Positions 26,964 to 36,153 of a DNA stretch of 64,000 nucleotides are shown here, piece by piece. Origin of the DNA: Telmatospirillum sp. GTDB taxonomy: Bacteria > Pseudomonadota > Alphaproteobacteria > CACIAM-22H2. Both the position numbers and the translations under genes were made by a program. Numbering within the stretch: position 1 is the stretch's first letter; each line of letters opens with the position of its first letter. Location: the NCBI GenBank assembly GCA_020248985.1, contig JADCGL010000004.1, forward strand, positions 16,651 to 80,650, read 5' to 3'. Under the pieces are notes generated by a model that saw only the letters and a list, made by a program, of their open reading frames with translations, was not told the DNA's origin and did no database searches.

Positions 26964-29254
26964 CCGCGCGCCCGCTCGGCCGAGTTGATGACGGGGGTCG
27001 CGCGCAAGGCGGCGATCACGTTGGTGAGGTGCTTCACGTCGCGCACTTCGACGTCGATGATCATTTCCCAGAATTCGGCCGTGCGGTTCACGATCTTGAG
27101 ATTCGTGATGTTGCCGGCGTTCTTGGCGATCACGGTCGAGAGTGCGCCGAGCGACCCGGACTCGTTGCGCACGACCATGGCCACGCGCCCCACGAATGCC
27201 TCGCCCGACGCGTCCTCGACGTCCCAGCCCACATCGAGCCAGCGTGCGGGCTGGTCGGCGAACTGCTCGAGCGTGTCGCAATCGATCGTGTGCACGGTGA
27301 CGCCGCGCCCCGTGGTGACGATGCCGACGATGCGGTCGCCGGGCAGCGGATGGCAGCAGCCCGCATAATGGATCGCCATGCCGGGAATGAGGCCCTTGAT
27401 GGGCACCTGCGCGTGGCTCGAACTGCTGTCCTTCGCCTTGCCCTTGCGCAGCGACACGACGTTGGGCGGCTTCGGCGGCACGCGGCTTTCGGGGAACAGA
27501 ATGCCGAGCACTTCGCGCTCGCCGGTCTGCCCTGCCCCGACGCGCTCGATCAGATCCTCGACGTCTTCGGCCTTCAAGGGCTTCACCGCCCCTTCGAGCG
27601 ACTTGTCGGCATAGTCGTAGCCTTCGCTCTTGAAGGCCTTCTGCAGGATCGAACGGCCGAGATCGATGAATTGCTGGCGCTGCTGGGCGCGGATGAAACG
27701 GCGGATGCGCGCGCGCGCCTTGCCGGTCACCACGAAGCGCTCCCAGGTCGGCGACGGCACCTGGGCTTTGGACGTCACGATCTCGACCTGGTCGCCGTTG
27801 GCGAGTGCCGTGCGCAGCGGCATCATGCGGCCGTTGATCTTGGCCCCCACGCAATGGTCGCCGACCTGGCTGTGCACCGCGTAGGCGAAGTCGACGGGCG
27901 TGGCGCCGCGCGGCAAAGCGATCAGATCGCCCTTGGGCGTGAAGCAGAAACACTGGTCCTGGTACATTTCGAGCTTGGTGTGCTCGAGGAATTCTTCGGG
28001 ATTGGACGCGTGCTCGAGAATGTCGAGCAGTTCGCGCAGCCAGCGGAACGTGCCCTTGGCGTCGGCCGCCGCGGGCCGGCCTTCTTTGTAGGACCAGTGC
28101 GCGGCAACGCCGGATTCGGCCACGTCGTGCATGTCGCGCGTGCGGATCTGGATTTCGATGCGCTGGCGCTCCGGCCCGAAGATGCCCGTATGCAGCGAGC
28201 GGTAGCCGTTGGGCTTCTGGACCGAGATGTAGTCCTTGAAGCGCCCCGGCACCACGGGCCAGCGCGAATGGATCACGCCCAGGGCCCGGTAGCATTCGGC
28301 CGTGTCGGCGACGATCACGCGAAACGCCATGATGTCGGAAAGCTGTTCGAAGGCGACGTTTTTGGACTGCGTCTTGCGCCAGATCGAATAGGGCGTCTTC
28401 TCGCGGCCCGAGACTTGGGCCGTGACACCCTCCTCCGCCAACGTGGCCACGATCTGGTCGGCGATGCGCGCGACGACGTCTTGGCCGCGCGCGCGCAGGG
28501 CCTGCAACCGCAGCACGATCGATTCGCGCGCGTCGGTGTTGAGCTGCGCGAAGGCGAGATCTTCGAGCTCTTCCTGGATGCGCCGCATGCCGATGCGCTC
28601 GGCGAGCGGGGCATAGATCTCCATCGTCTCGCGCGCGATGCGCTGGCGCTTCTCGGGCTTCGGGATGAATCCCAGCGTGCGCATGTTGTGGAGCCGGTCG
28701 GCGAGCTTCACGAGCAGCACGCGGATGTCTTCCGACATGGCGAGCAGCAGCTTGCGGAAATTCTCGGCCTGCTTGGCCTTGTCGGATTGCGCCTGCAGCT
28801 CGAGGCGCGAGAGTTTGGTCACGCCGTCGACCAGCCGCGCGATTTCGGGCCCGAACACGCGCTCGATGTCGTCGATGCTGGCAAGCGTGTCTTCGACCGT
28901 GTCGTGCAGCAGCGCCGTCACGATCGTCGCGGTGTCGAGCCGGTAGCCCGTGAGGATGCCCGCCACTTCGAGCGGGTGCGAAAAATACGGATCGCCCGAG
29001 GCGCGCGTCTGGGCGCCGTGCACCTTCATCGAATAGACGTAGGCGCGATTGATGAGGTCTTCGTCGGCTTCGGGATCGTAGGCTTTGACGCGCTCGACGA
29101 GTTCGAAGACCCGCATCATCGCGGGCCGCACGCGTTTCGGACCCGCTTCGGTTGCCGGCGCCCCGGCGATCGATGACGCGGCGATCGATGACGCGGCAGC
29201 CGCGACCGACGGCGTTTCCGCCGCCGGGCTCGCGTCGCCGCCGTCGGCGCTCAA
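26960..29254 (-). CDS. rsh: Bifunctional (p)ppGpp synthetase/hydrolase (Rsh, RelA/SpoT family)
   Basis: The 764-residue protein has, in order, the HD hydrolase domain (about 75-200, with LLHDTVEDT), the synthetase domain (about 285-400, with [12 protein letters not shown]), TGS (about 440-500) and ACT (about 690-760). Both catalytic domains look intact, so it should make and degrade (p)ppGpp; alphaproteobacteria usually have only this one long form. A TTG at 29254, with GAGG 5 bases before it, is chosen. The ATG pair at 29119/29116, where family similarity begins, has no ribosome-binding site. The extra 45 residues are Ala/Ser-rich. It lies 21 bases after rpoZ. Confidence 0.93.
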   Translation of the reverse strand: MSADGGDASPAAETPSVAAAASSIAASSIAGAPATEAGPKRVRPAMMRVFELVERVKAYDPEADEDLINRAYVYSMKVHGAQTRASGDPYFSHPLEVAGILTGYRLDTATIVTALLHDTVEDTLASIDDIERVFGPEIARLVDGVTKLSRLELQAQSDKAKQAENFRKLLLAMSEDIRVLLVKLADRLHNMRTLGFIPKPEKRQRIARETMEIYAPLAERIGMRRIQEELEDLAFAQLNTDARESIVLRLQALRARGQDVVARIADQIVATLAEEGVTAQVSGREKTPYSIWRKTQSKNVAFEQLSDIMAFRVIVADTAECYRALGVIHSRWPVVPGRFKDYISVQKPNGYRSLHTGIFGPERQRIEIQIRTRDMHDVAESGVAAHWSYKEGRPAAADAKGTFRWLRELLDILEHASNPEEFLEHTKLEMYQDQCFCFTPKGDLIALPRGATPVDFAYAVHSQVGDHCVGAKINGRMMPLRTALANGDQVEIVTSKAQVPSPTWERFVVTGKARARIRRFIRAQQRQQFIDLGRSILQKAFKSEGYDYADKSLEGAVKPLKAEDVEDLIERVGAGQTGEREVLGILFPESRVPPKPPNVVSLRKGKAKDSSSSHAQVPIKGLIPGMAIHYAGCCHPLPGDRIVGIVTTGRGVTVHTIDCDTLEQFADQPARWLDVGWDVEDASGEAFVGRVAMVVRNESGSLGALSTVIAKNAGNITNLKIVNRTAEFWEMIIDVEVRDVKHLTNVIAALRATPVINSAERARG

Positions 29255-29275
29255 GCGTGCCTCGTGCGCAGGCGC

Positions 29276-29674
29276 TTAGAGGTCCGCGCCGGCATCGGCA
29301 TCTTCGGCACCGCCTGCCAGCTTGTCCTCGGCGTCTTCGATTTCCATTTCGTCTTCGATGCCGTCGCGCGTCGCGTCTTCCGGCACGCCCGCGATGTCGC
29401 GGTCGGCGGCGAGCAGTTCCATCGCGTCGTCTTCCGGCTCTTCGCTTTCGACCTGGCGCTGCAGGCCCTGCACGACCGATTGGCGCAGAATGTCGAGATC
29501 GAGCGAGTTTTCGGCGATCTCGCGAAGCGCGATGACCGGGTTCTTGTCGTTGTCCTTCTCGACCGTCAGCGGCGAGCCCGCCTGGATCTCGCGCGCGCGC
29601 TGGGCCGCAAGCATCACCAGTTCGAACCGGTTGGGGATGCGGACAACGCAGTCTTCGACGGTTACGCGAGCCAT
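29276..29674 (-). CDS. rpoZ: RNA polymerase omega subunit
   Basis: The 132-residue protein has the omega fold in its first 65 residues: [30 protein letters not shown], then [16 protein letters not shown]. Omega helps fold beta' and is part of the ppGpp-binding site; it is encoded next to rsh, a conserved pairing. The C-terminal 60 residues are very acidic and low in complexity, a variable extension common in this group. The ATG at 29674 fits the family start. Confidence 0.94.
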   Translation of the reverse strand: MARVTVEDCVVRIPNRFELVMLAAQRAREIQAGSPLTVEKDNDKNPVIALREIAENSLDLDILRQSVVQGLQRQVESEEPEDDAMELLAADRDIAGVPEDATRDGIEDEMEIEDAEDKLAGGAEDADAGADL

Positions 29675-29784
29675 GCGGTCAAACTCCAATAATCAAAAGC
29701 GCATATGCGCCAAACAGGGGCAAAGAATATACAAGCCGCTGCAGCGCAACACAACCCCTTTTCGCGCCGAAATCCTTTGCGCAA

Positions 29785-30291
29785 TCAAGCGCTTGGCGGT
29801 GCGAGCGGGCGGCAGATCGTATCGCCGGGCAAAGCCGCGATCAAATCCCGCACGCTGGTACCGCTCGCCGGATGTCGCCAATCGGGCGCGATTTCCGCCA
29901 ACGGCAACAGCACGAACGCGCGCGTGGCCATGCGCGGATGCGGCAATTCGGGCGCCGCTTGCGGCGGGGCCCGCAGCATGCCGTCGTAGTCGAGAAGATC
30001 GAGATCGAGCGTGCGCGCGGCGTTGCGCTGGCCGCGCACGCGCCCGAATTCCTGTTCGAGCGCGTGCAGATGGCCAAGCAATGCCACCGAATCGCGCGCG
30101 GTCTCGAGCCGCACGACGGCGTTCGCGTACCAAGGCTGGTCCGACGGCGGCCAAGGCGGGCTCTCCCAAATGCGCGAGGCGGCCGCCACGCGCGTGGGGT
30201 CCGCATCGAGCCGCTCAATCGCTGCACGCACGGTTGCAGCCGCCGAGCCGGCCAGGCCCGGCAGATTGGCGCCGAGGGCAACGAGGATCAA
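29785..30291 (-). CDS. folK: 2-amino-4-hydroxy-6-hydroxymethyldihydropteridine pyrophosphokinase
   Basis: The 168-residue enzyme starts at a TTG (LILVALGANLPG) with GGAG 7 bases upstream; no ATG is available. It carries the HPPK motifs WYANAVVRLET and the signature RTLDLDLLDYDG, followed by LPHPRMATRAFVLLPLAEIAPDW. It transfers pyrophosphate from ATP to the pterin in folate synthesis. It lies upstream of rpoZ on the same strand and is divergent from the NYN protein gene. Confidence 0.9.
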   Translation of the reverse strand: MILVALGANLPGLAGSAAATVRAAIERLDADPTRVAAASRIWESPPWPPSDQPWYANAVVRLETARDSVALLGHLHALEQEFGRVRGQRNAARTLDLDLLDYDGMLRAPPQAAPELPHPRMATRAFVLLPLAEIAPDWRHPASGTSVRDLIAALPGDTICRPLAPPSA

Positions 30292-30390
30292 ACGCCAAAC
30301 TCCGTATTGAACCCTATGGCCAATAACGCTAAAGAACGCGCGACGCATTTTGAAACGCGCGCATATTCGCTTTTGCAAAAGGAAATTCGC

Positions 30391-30981
30391 ATGGCCTTCT
30401 ATCCCCAGGAACGTCTGGCGCTGTTCATCGACGGGCCCAATCTCTACAACGCCGCGCGCGGCCTCAATTTCGACATCGACTACCGGCGGCTCCTGCAGCT
30501 GTTCCAGAGCAAAGGCCGCCTCATCCGCGCCTTCTACTACACGGCACTGGCCGAAGAACAGGACTACTCGCCGATCCGCCCGCTCGTCGACTGGCTCGAC
30601 TACAACGGCTTCACGATGGTCACGAAGCCGATGAAGGAATTCACGGACGCCACCGGCCGGCGCCGTTTCCGCGGCAGCATGGACATCGAGCTTGCCGTCG
30701 ACATGATGGATCTGGCCGACAAGCTCGACCATGTCGTGCTGTTTTCGGGCGACGGCGATTTCTGCCGCCTCGTGGAAGCCGTGCAGCGGCGCGGCGTGCG
30801 CGTGACGGTCGTCTCGACGATCCGCTCGCAGCCGCCGATGGCGTCGGACGATCTGCGCCGCCAGGCCGACATGTTCGTCGATCTGTTCGACCTCGCCGCC
30901 CACATCTCGCGGCCCGGCGGGCGCGATGGCGCCAGCGGCCAGCCCAACACGCTGCCGCCAAGCGACGCCCCGCCCGCATAA
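30391..30981 (+). CDS. NYN/LabA-like (DUF88) putative ribonuclease
   Basis: The 196-residue protein is a single NYN domain of the PIN-like nuclease fold: LALFIDGPNLY at the start, GSMDIELAVDMMDLAD in the middle and VLFSGDGDFCRLVEAVQRRG, which give the three conserved acidic positions expected to hold a metal. Members act as RNases or RNA-binding regulators. An upstream in-frame ATG at 30316 would add 25 residues; the later ATG has GGAA 6 bases before it and fits the family. The gene is divergent from folK, and a uracil-DNA glycosylase follows 12 bases downstream. Confidence 0.85.
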   Translation: MAFYPQERLALFIDGPNLYNAARGLNFDIDYRRLLQLFQSKGRLIRAFYYTALAEEQDYSPIRPLVDWLDYNGFTMVTKPMKEFTDATGRRRFRGSMDIELAVDMMDLADKLDHVVLFSGDGDFCRLVEAVQRRGVRVTVVSTIRSQPPMASDDLRRQADMFVDLFDLAAHISRPGGRDGASGQPNTLPPSDAPPA

Positions 30982-30993
30982 AAGGGCACAAAC

Positions 30994-31644
30994 TTGCCCG
31001 CCAACGAACCGTCGCGGAACTGCCCGCTCTGCCCCAGGCTGGCGGCGTTCCGCGACGATCTGCGCAAGCAGCATCCGGCCTGGCACAATGCGCCCGTGCC
31101 GGGTTTCGGCCCTGCAACCGCACGTTTGCTGATTCTGGGCCTCGCCCCAGGGCTTAAGGGGGCCAACCGCACGGGCCGCCCCTTCACGGGCGATTTTGCG
31201 GGCGACCTGCTGTTTGCCACGCTCAAAAAATTCGGCTTCGCGACCGGCACCTACATCGCGGGCCGCGAGGATGCGGCTTGGGTGCCGGACGATGTGGCGC
31301 TTGTCGATGCGCGCATCACGAATGCCGTACGCTGTCTGCCGCCCGCCAACAAACCGCTGCCGGCTGAAGAAAAAACCTGCCGCCCGTTTCTGGCCGGCGA
31401 GCTTTCCGCCATGCCGAAGCTGAAAGCGATCCTGGCCCTGGGCCACCTCGCCCACAACGCGGTGCTGAAGACGCTCGCCCTCAAGCCCGCCCAAGCCAAG
31501 TTCGCACATGGCGCCGTTCACGAATTGCCGGGCGGCCTGATCCTCGCCGACAGCTATCATTGCTCGCGCTACAACACGAATACCGGCGTGCTGACGACTA
31601 CCATGTTCGAAGCCGTATTCGCCGGCATCAAGGCAAGGCTGTAG
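30994..31644 (+). CDS. Family 5 uracil-DNA glycosylase (UDGb type, Fe-S)
   Basis: The 216-residue protein has motif A GLAPGLKGANRTGRPFTGD (about 49-67), which separates family 5 enzymes from family 4, and the cysteines NCPLC (about 9-13) expected to bind the 4Fe-4S cluster with later ones. Family 5 enzymes remove uracil and other deaminated bases from DNA, using Asp-free chemistry in motif A, as here. A TTG is used as start, with AAGGGC before it; no in-frame ATG comes before the Fe-S cysteines. It lies 12 bases after the NYN gene. Confidence 0.88.
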   Translation: MPANEPSRNCPLCPRLAAFRDDLRKQHPAWHNAPVPGFGPATARLLILGLAPGLKGANRTGRPFTGDFAGDLLFATLKKFGFATGTYIAGREDAAWVPDDVALVDARITNAVRCLPPANKPLPAEEKTCRPFLAGELSAMPKLKAILALGHLAHNAVLKTLALKPAQAKFAHGAVHELPGGLILADSYHCSRYNTNTGVLTTTMFEAVFAGIKARL

Positions 31645-31701
31645 GCGCCGGCCCCGTCTGCGCACTTGCTTCGCACCGGCCGAACCTGCGTATGGTGGGG
31701 G

Positions 31702-32289
31702 ATGACATTCTCCCTGCATCATCTCCGGAACTTCGTTCTCCCGCGCGCTCGTGCGCTCTTCGGTGTGCTGCTGCTCGCATTGGCGGCAGGTGCCTGCACG
31801 GGCATTCCCAAGGGTGTGGCCCCCATCGATGGATTCGACGTTCAGCGCTACAAGGGCGAATGGTTCGAGATCATGCGGCTCGACCATAGTTTCGAGCGCG
31901 GGCTTTCCAACGTCACCGCCACCTACACGCTGCGCGACGACGGCTCGGTCGGCGTTCTCAATCGCGGGTTCGACGCCAAGAACTGCCGCTGGAAAGAAGC
32001 CACGGGGCGCGCCGTATTCCAGGGGGCACCCGACGTTGCGAGCCTGTCTGTCACGTTCTTCTGGCCGTTCGCGGGCGGCTACCATGTGCTCGCCCTCGAC
32101 AAGCAGGATTACCGTTGGGCTTTGATCTCGGGGCCGACGCGCGGCTATTTGTGGCTTCTCGCCCGGCGGCCCGATCTTGCGCCCGAAATCCGCAACCGCC
32201 TTGTCGAACAGGCGCGCGGGCTCGGCTTTCCGACCGCAGAGCTGATCCTGGTCGAACACGGGCCGTTGCCTTGCGTGCCCCAGCCTTGA
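31702..32289 (+). CDS. blc: Outer-membrane lipocalin (Blc-like lipoprotein)
   Basis: The 195-residue protein has a lipoprotein signal ending in LAAGAC (Cys at about 31) and the bacterial lipocalin pattern: RYKGEWFEIMRLDHSFERGLSNVTATYTLRDDGSVGVLNRG, then KGRAVF-like and YHVLALDKQDYRWALISGPTRGYLWLLAR. Bacterial lipocalins bind lysophospholipids or fatty acids in the outer membrane and are often stress-induced. The ATG at 31702 follows GGGGG; a longer in-frame start would disturb the signal peptide. Confidence 0.9.
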   Translation: MTFSLHHLRNFVLPRARALFGVLLLALAAGACTGIPKGVAPIDGFDVQRYKGEWFEIMRLDHSFERGLSNVTATYTLRDDGSVGVLNRGFDAKNCRWKEATGRAVFQGAPDVASLSVTFFWPFAGGYHVLALDKQDYRWALISGPTRGYLWLLARRPDLAPEIRNRLVEQARGLGFPTAELILVEHGPLPCVPQP

Positions 32290-32336
32290 TTCAAACGCCC
32301 TGATCCAAGCGCTGCGATCCTGCGTAACGTAAAACC

Positions 32337-33107
32337 ATGAACGACCGTCTTCGCCAGATCCTAAATCTCGTGCTCGCCGTGGCACAGTTTGCCGCCCCCG
32401 GCTTCTCTGCCGTCACCGGCATTGGCGGGCCGATCGGGCGGCGCGCGATCGACGGCGGATTCCTGCCGCCCGAACAGCCGGCCGGCTGGGCGTTTTCGAT
32501 CTGGTTCCCGATTTTTGCGCTCGGGCTCGCCTATGCGGTGCACCAGGCCCTGCCGAGCGCGCGGGAAAACCCGGTCTATCGGCGCATCGGGGCCGCGACC
32601 GCCGCAATGTTCGCGGCCGGCACGGCCTGGATGCTGTGGACGCAGATTTTCGGCTCGTCGGTCGTGTTGCTGCCGCTGATCTTCGGCATGTATGCGGCGA
32701 CGATGATCGCCAGTGCGCGGCTCTCGGGTTTTGCCCTCGAAGGGCGCCTGCCGCGCCTGCTGCCCGTGCTGCTCGGACTGCAAGGCGGGTGGCTCACGGC
32801 GGCGATCATGCTGAACACGACTTCGGTCGTGCGCGGCAGCATGGCCGAGCCGTTCGGCGTGCCCATGGCCGTGTATGCGCTGGCCACGCTGCTGCCCGCG
32901 ACCGTGCTCGCCATGGCGACGATCCTGGCGCGCCGCGCCAATGGCTGGTTCGTGTTCGCGTTCGGCTGGGCGCTGGTCGCCATCGCCTTCACGAATATCG
33001 TGACCCAGCCCAATTGGCCGATCGCCGCCGCCACGCTTGCCGCACTCGGCGCCATCGTGCTCGGCCATCAAAACTTTATACGAACATTGAAGATTAAGGA
33101 AATTTAG
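32337..33107 (+). CDS. TspO/MBR-related multi-helix membrane protein
   Basis: The 256-residue protein has about seven predicted membrane helices with aromatic-rich segments such as PAGWAFSIWFPIFALGLAY (about 48-67), which resemble the tryptophan-rich TspO/MBR family. TspO proteins bind porphyrins or sterols; this longer relative has no known role. The ATG is 47 bases after the lipocalin on the same strand. The stop lies in an AT-rich stretch just before a MITE-like element, so the last 5-8 residues (LKIKEI) may have been changed by that insertion. Confidence 0.65.
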   Translation: MNDRLRQILNLVLAVAQFAAPGFSAVTGIGGPIGRRAIDGGFLPPEQPAGWAFSIWFPIFALGLAYAVHQALPSARENPVYRRIGAATAAMFAAGTAWMLWTQIFGSSVVLLPLIFGMYAATMIASARLSGFALEGRLPRLLPVLLGLQGGWLTAAIMLNTTSVVRGSMAEPFGVPMAVYALATLLPATVLAMATILARRANGWFVFAFGWALVAIAFTNIVTQPNWPIAAATLAALGAIVLGHQNFIRTLKIKEI

Positions 33108-33197
33108 TCTAGAGTGATTTTTAGCTCTATTCGGCCGCCGCCGAAGCGGGCGCGCTGTTTGACATCGTGAATCTCGAGGGCCTTTTGGCCCATTTTT

Positions 33198-33341
33198 GGC
33201 GACCGGCGAAAAACCCGTCACATGTAACCTATTTCAGAGGTTAATCTTTTAAAATCAGATGCTTGTAGCTCAATCCTCACAACAATGTAACCTGGGGCAA
33301 CCTATTCTGACGCCTTTGGTAACCTATTGTCGCCGGTCGCC
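33198..33341. mobile_element. MITE-like element with 12-base inverted ends and internal AACCTATT repeats
   Basis: GGCGACCGGCGA at 33198 and TCGCCGGTCGCC ending at 33341 are perfect 12-base inverted repeats. Between them the DNA is AT-rich, non-coding and holds three copies of TAACCTATT or CAACCTATT (about 33226, 33299, 33321) plus a related TGTAACCTGG at 33285. Repeats near the ends resemble transposase-binding sites of insertion sequences. Too short to code for a transposase. A fourth AACCTATT lies at 34218, next to the intact GNAT gene. Confidence 0.45.
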
Positions 33342-33362
33342 GTCGCCTAATTCGCGGGGCCG

Positions 33363-33691
33363 TCAGACGATATTGAGGCTGTGGAACATCAAGCGCCGCC
33401 AGCCCCCGCGCAGCGGATAGTGCCGCTCGACTTGGCCTTGCGGCACGAAGCCGAGCTTGGCCAGCACGCGCTCGGAAGCCCGGTTGCCGGGGAAAGTTTC
33501 GGCCACCATCTGGCGGGCCCCCAAGCTGCGCGCGCGCGTGCGATGCAGGCCTGGCCCGCCTCGGTCGCGTAGCCGAGGCCGTTCGTGCCGATGAAGCTGC
33601 CGTTGGCCAAAACACAGCGCGAAGACGTGCCCGCCAGGGCCGGTGCGCAGCTCGATCTATTCGGCGGCCGCCTTCGCCGTCAACGGATCGG
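33363..33691 (-). pseudogene. Decayed copy of the 3' part of the GNAT gene
   Basis: This segment matches the last three quarters of the intact GNAT gene (34238-34777) at high identity, in the same orientation and from the same stop codon, but lacks the 5' end. Compared with the intact gene it has a net 63-base internal deletion, a 2-base insertion in the CG run near 33530 and a 1-base insertion near 33612, so no reading frame survives. Similarity stops at 33691, 33 bases before the AAA-kinase start. Confidence 0.88.
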
Positions 33692-33723
33692 TTATATAAC
33701 AGGCCACACCACATGGAGCACTG

Positions 33724-34251
33724 ATGCTAATCATCTTCGGCGGCCGGCCTGGAACGGGCAAGACAACATTGGCACGGGCACTGGCGCAGCAGCTCGCCGC
33801 GACGCATCTGCGCGTGGACACCATAGAACAGGCCCTGAAGGCGACGCTCGGCGACAGGATCGGCGCGGCCGGCTATGGCGTCGCACAGCAGGTTGCCACC
33901 GACAATCTGCGGCTCGGCCTGACCGTGATCGCCGACAGCGTCAACCCGGTGGCGGCCAGCCGTGCCGGCTGGCGCGCGGCGGCAGCGGCGGCCAGTGCGC
34001 AGGCCATCGAAATCGAGGTGGTCTGTTCCGATGCGGCCGAACATCGCCGCCGGGTGGAGACACGGCAGGCCGATATTCCCGGCCATGTGTTGCCGCGCTG
34101 GCAGGATGTACTGGCGATGGATTTCGAGCCCTGGACGGTCGACCATGTGATCGATACCGCCGGGCGCAGCATCGCAACCCTTTCCGCCGATCTGGCGGTA
34201 TTGTTGCCGGTCCCCGCAACCTATTTCCGGGGCGGCGTCAGGCGATCGTGA
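33724..34251 (+). CDS. AAA-type P-loop kinase-like protein
   Basis: The 175-residue protein is a small P-loop kinase: MLIIFGGRPGTGKTTLARAL holds the Walker A motif, VDTIEQAL follows a strand as in nucleotide or antibiotic kinases, and VIADSVNPV sits at the second strand. The substrate is unknown; relatives are called AAA family ATPases or putative kinases. The last dozen residues (PATYFRGGVRRS) are encoded by the junction with the GNAT gene, and the stop lies 14 bases inside that convergent gene. The reading frame therefore runs into the repeat, and the native C-terminus may have been different. Confidence 0.75.
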   Translation: MLIIFGGRPGTGKTTLARALAQQLAATHLRVDTIEQALKATLGDRIGAAGYGVAQQVATDNLRLGLTVIADSVNPVAASRAGWRAAAAAASAQAIEIEVVCSDAAEHRRRVETRQADIPGHVLPRWQDVLAMDFEPWTVDHVIDTAGRSIATLSADLAVLLPVPATYFRGGVRRS

Positions 34252-34777
34252 GGCTGTGGAACATCAAGCGTCGCCAGCCGCCGCGCAGCGGATAGTGCCG
34301 CTCGACTTGTCCTTGCGGCACGAAGCCGAGCTTGGCCAGCACGCGCTCGGAAGCCCGATTGCCGGGGAAGGTTTCGGCCACCATCTGGCGGGCCCCCAAG
34401 CTGCGCGCGCGCGCGATACAGGCCTCGCCCGCCTCGGTCGCGTAGCCGAGGCCGCGATAGGCGGCCCCGATCCAGTAGCCGAAGCCGGGCACCCCGTCGC
34501 GCGGGCCGCCGAAGCCGCTGGTGCCGATGAAGCTGCCGTCGGCCAGGAACAGCGCGAACACATGCCCGCCCGGCCCCGTGCGCAGCTCGATCCATTCGGC
34601 CGCCGCTTTCGGCGTCAGCGGATCGGGCATGTGCGAGAGCATGGCGATGGCCGCTTGGTCCGGCCCCAGCAAAGCCGCGAAGGCCGGCGCATGCGTCGTG
34701 CGCAGCGGCGCAAGCAAGAGCCGCGGCGTGGTGAGGCGCACATCGTTGGGCACGTAGAGGTCGGTCTGCTGGCGCAT
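34238..34777 (-). CDS. GNAT acetyltransferase, RimJ/RimL type
   Basis: The 179-residue protein shows RimJ/RimL-type motifs: RLTTPRLLLAPL near the N-terminus, GFGYWIGAAYRGLGYATEAGEACIARA (acetyl-CoA-binding turn) and ASERVLAKLGFVPQG near the end. It probably acetylates an amine or a protein N-terminus. The 3' three quarters exist again as a broken copy at 33363-33691, with the AAA-kinase gene between. It ends 14 bases inside the convergent kinase frame and lies just after smpB on the same strand. Confidence 0.87.
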   Translation of the reverse strand: MRQQTDLYVPNDVRLTTPRLLLAPLRTTHAPAFAALLGPDQAAIAMLSHMPDPLTPKAAAEWIELRTGPGGHVFALFLADGSFIGTSGFGGPRDGVPGFGYWIGAAYRGLGYATEAGEACIARARSLGARQMVAETFPGNRASERVLAKLGFVPQGQVERHYPLRGGWRRLMFHSLTIA

Positions 34778-34803
34778 GGCTGCCGGACCGCCCGCCCTTG
34801 GCC

Positions 34804-35277
34804 CTAACGGCGCGCGGAAAGCAGCCGGGCTTGGCTGCGCTTCCAGTCGCGCGTGGCGATCGCCTCGCGCTTGTCGGCTTTCTTGCGGCCTTTGGCGAGG
34901 CCGAGCTCGAGCTTGGCGATGCCGCGCGCGTTGAAATAGAGCTGCAACGGCACCAGCGCCATGCCCTCGCGCGTCACCGCCCCGATGAGCTTGTTCATCT
35001 CCACGCGGCTCACCAAGAGCTTGCGCGCCCGGCGCGGCTCGTGGTTCTGGCGGTTGCCGCCGGCATATTCGGGGATATGCGCGTCGATCAGCCACAATTC
35101 ACCGTTGCGCTCGACCGCATGCGCTTCGCCGATCGCGATCCCGCCCGCCGCCCGCAGCGATTTGACCTCCGTGCCGGTCAGCACGAGGCCCGCCTCGAGC
35201 GTCCGTTCGATCGCAAAATCGTGCCGCGCCTTGCGGTTGGTCGCGGCGACCTTGCGGCCTTGGTCGGGTGCCGGCAT
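34804..35277 (-). CDS. smpB: SsrA-binding protein SmpB
   Basis: The 157-residue protein has the SmpB pattern: [29 protein letters not shown] (about 14-42), the AHIPEY turn, and the basic tail [22 protein letters not shown] that reads the empty A site. With tmRNA it rescues stalled ribosomes. It follows dapA with no gap (dapA stop and smpB start are adjacent), the common alphaproteobacterial order. Confidence 0.96.
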   Translation of the reverse strand: MPAPDQGRKVAATNRKARHDFAIERTLEAGLVLTGTEVKSLRAAGGIAIGEAHAVERNGELWLIDAHIPEYAGGNRQNHEPRRARKLLVSRVEMNKLIGAVTREGMALVPLQLYFNARGIAKLELGLAKGRKKADKREAIATRDWKRSQARLLSARR

Positions 35278-36153
35278 TTAGCTCAACAGGCCGGCCCCCT
35301 TGAGGGCCGCCTTCACGCGCTCTTTGGTCTGGGGCGCGATCGGCCCCAGCGGCAGGCGCACTTCGTCGCTGCAAATGCCCAGCAGCGAAGCCGCGTATTT
35401 CACCGGCCCCGGGCTCGTTTCGGCGAACAGCGCCTTGTGCAGCGGCATCAGGCGGTCCTGCAGCTTCAAGGCCGTCTTGCCGTCGCCCTTGAGAGAAGCC
35501 GCCTGCATCTTGGCCACGAGCTTGGGTGCAATGTTCCCGGTCACGGAAATGCAGCCCACGCCGCCCGTGGCGTTGAACGCGAGTGCCGTGCCGTCGTCGC
35601 CGTCGAGCTGGCAGAAATCGGGGCCGCAGGCCAGGCGCTGCAGGCCGGGGCGCGTCAAGTCGCCGGTCGCGTCTTTGACGCCGACGATGTTCTTGATCTG
35701 CGCCAGGCGGCCCATCGTTTCGACCGACATGTCGACCGCACAGCGGCCCGGGATGTTGTAGATGAAGATCGGGATCTTCACCGACTTCGCGATGGCCTTG
35801 TAGTGCAGATAGAGGCCTTCCTGCGTCGGCTTGTTGTAGTAGGGCGTCACAACGAGTGCGGCGTCGCAGCCCACACGCTCGGCATGGCGCGTGAGGCTGA
35901 TCGCCTCTTCGGTCGAGTTCGAGCCCGTCCCCGCCATCACCGGCACGCGGCCCTTGGCGGCTGCCACGCACATCTCAATCACGGCTTCGTGCTCTTCGTG
36001 GCTCAAGGTCGGCGATTCGCCGGTGGTGCCGCAGGGGACGAGCCCGTCCGTGCCTTCGCGCACCTGCCAGGCTACGAATTTGCGGAACGCCGGCTCGTCG
36101 ACTTGGCCGTTGCGGAACGGCGTGATGAGCGCGACGAACGAACCCTGGAACAT
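35278..36153 (-). CDS. dapA: 4-hydroxy-tetrahydrodipicolinate synthase
   Basis: The 291-residue enzyme has the Schiff-base Lys in IVGVKDATGD (about 160-165), the catalytic Tyr in VVTPYYNKPTQEG and the N-terminal GSFVALITPF. It condenses pyruvate with aspartate semialdehyde, the first step of the lysine and diaminopimelate branch. Length is normal. It is divergent from slt, with 132 bases between the two starts, and is followed directly by smpB. Confidence 0.95.
   Translation of the reverse strand: MFQGSFVALITPFRNGQVDEPAFRKFVAWQVREGTDGLVPCGTTGESPTLSHEEHEAVIEMCVAAAKGRVPVMAGTGSNSTEEAISLTRHAERVGCDAALVVTPYYNKPTQEGLYLHYKAIAKSVKIPIFIYNIPGRCAVDMSVETMGRLAQIKNIVGVKDATGDLTRPGLQRLACGPDFCQLDGDDGTALAFNATGGVGCISVTGNIAPKLVAKMQAASLKGDGKTALKLQDRLMPLHKALFAETSPGPVKYAASLLGICSDEVRLPLGPIAPQTKERVKAALKGAGLLS

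Noticed and set aside
33198..33341. CRISPR-like array from the repeated AACCTATT boxes
   Set aside because: The repeats are only 8-10 bases with irregular spacing, no repeat/spacer regularity, and no cas genes are present.
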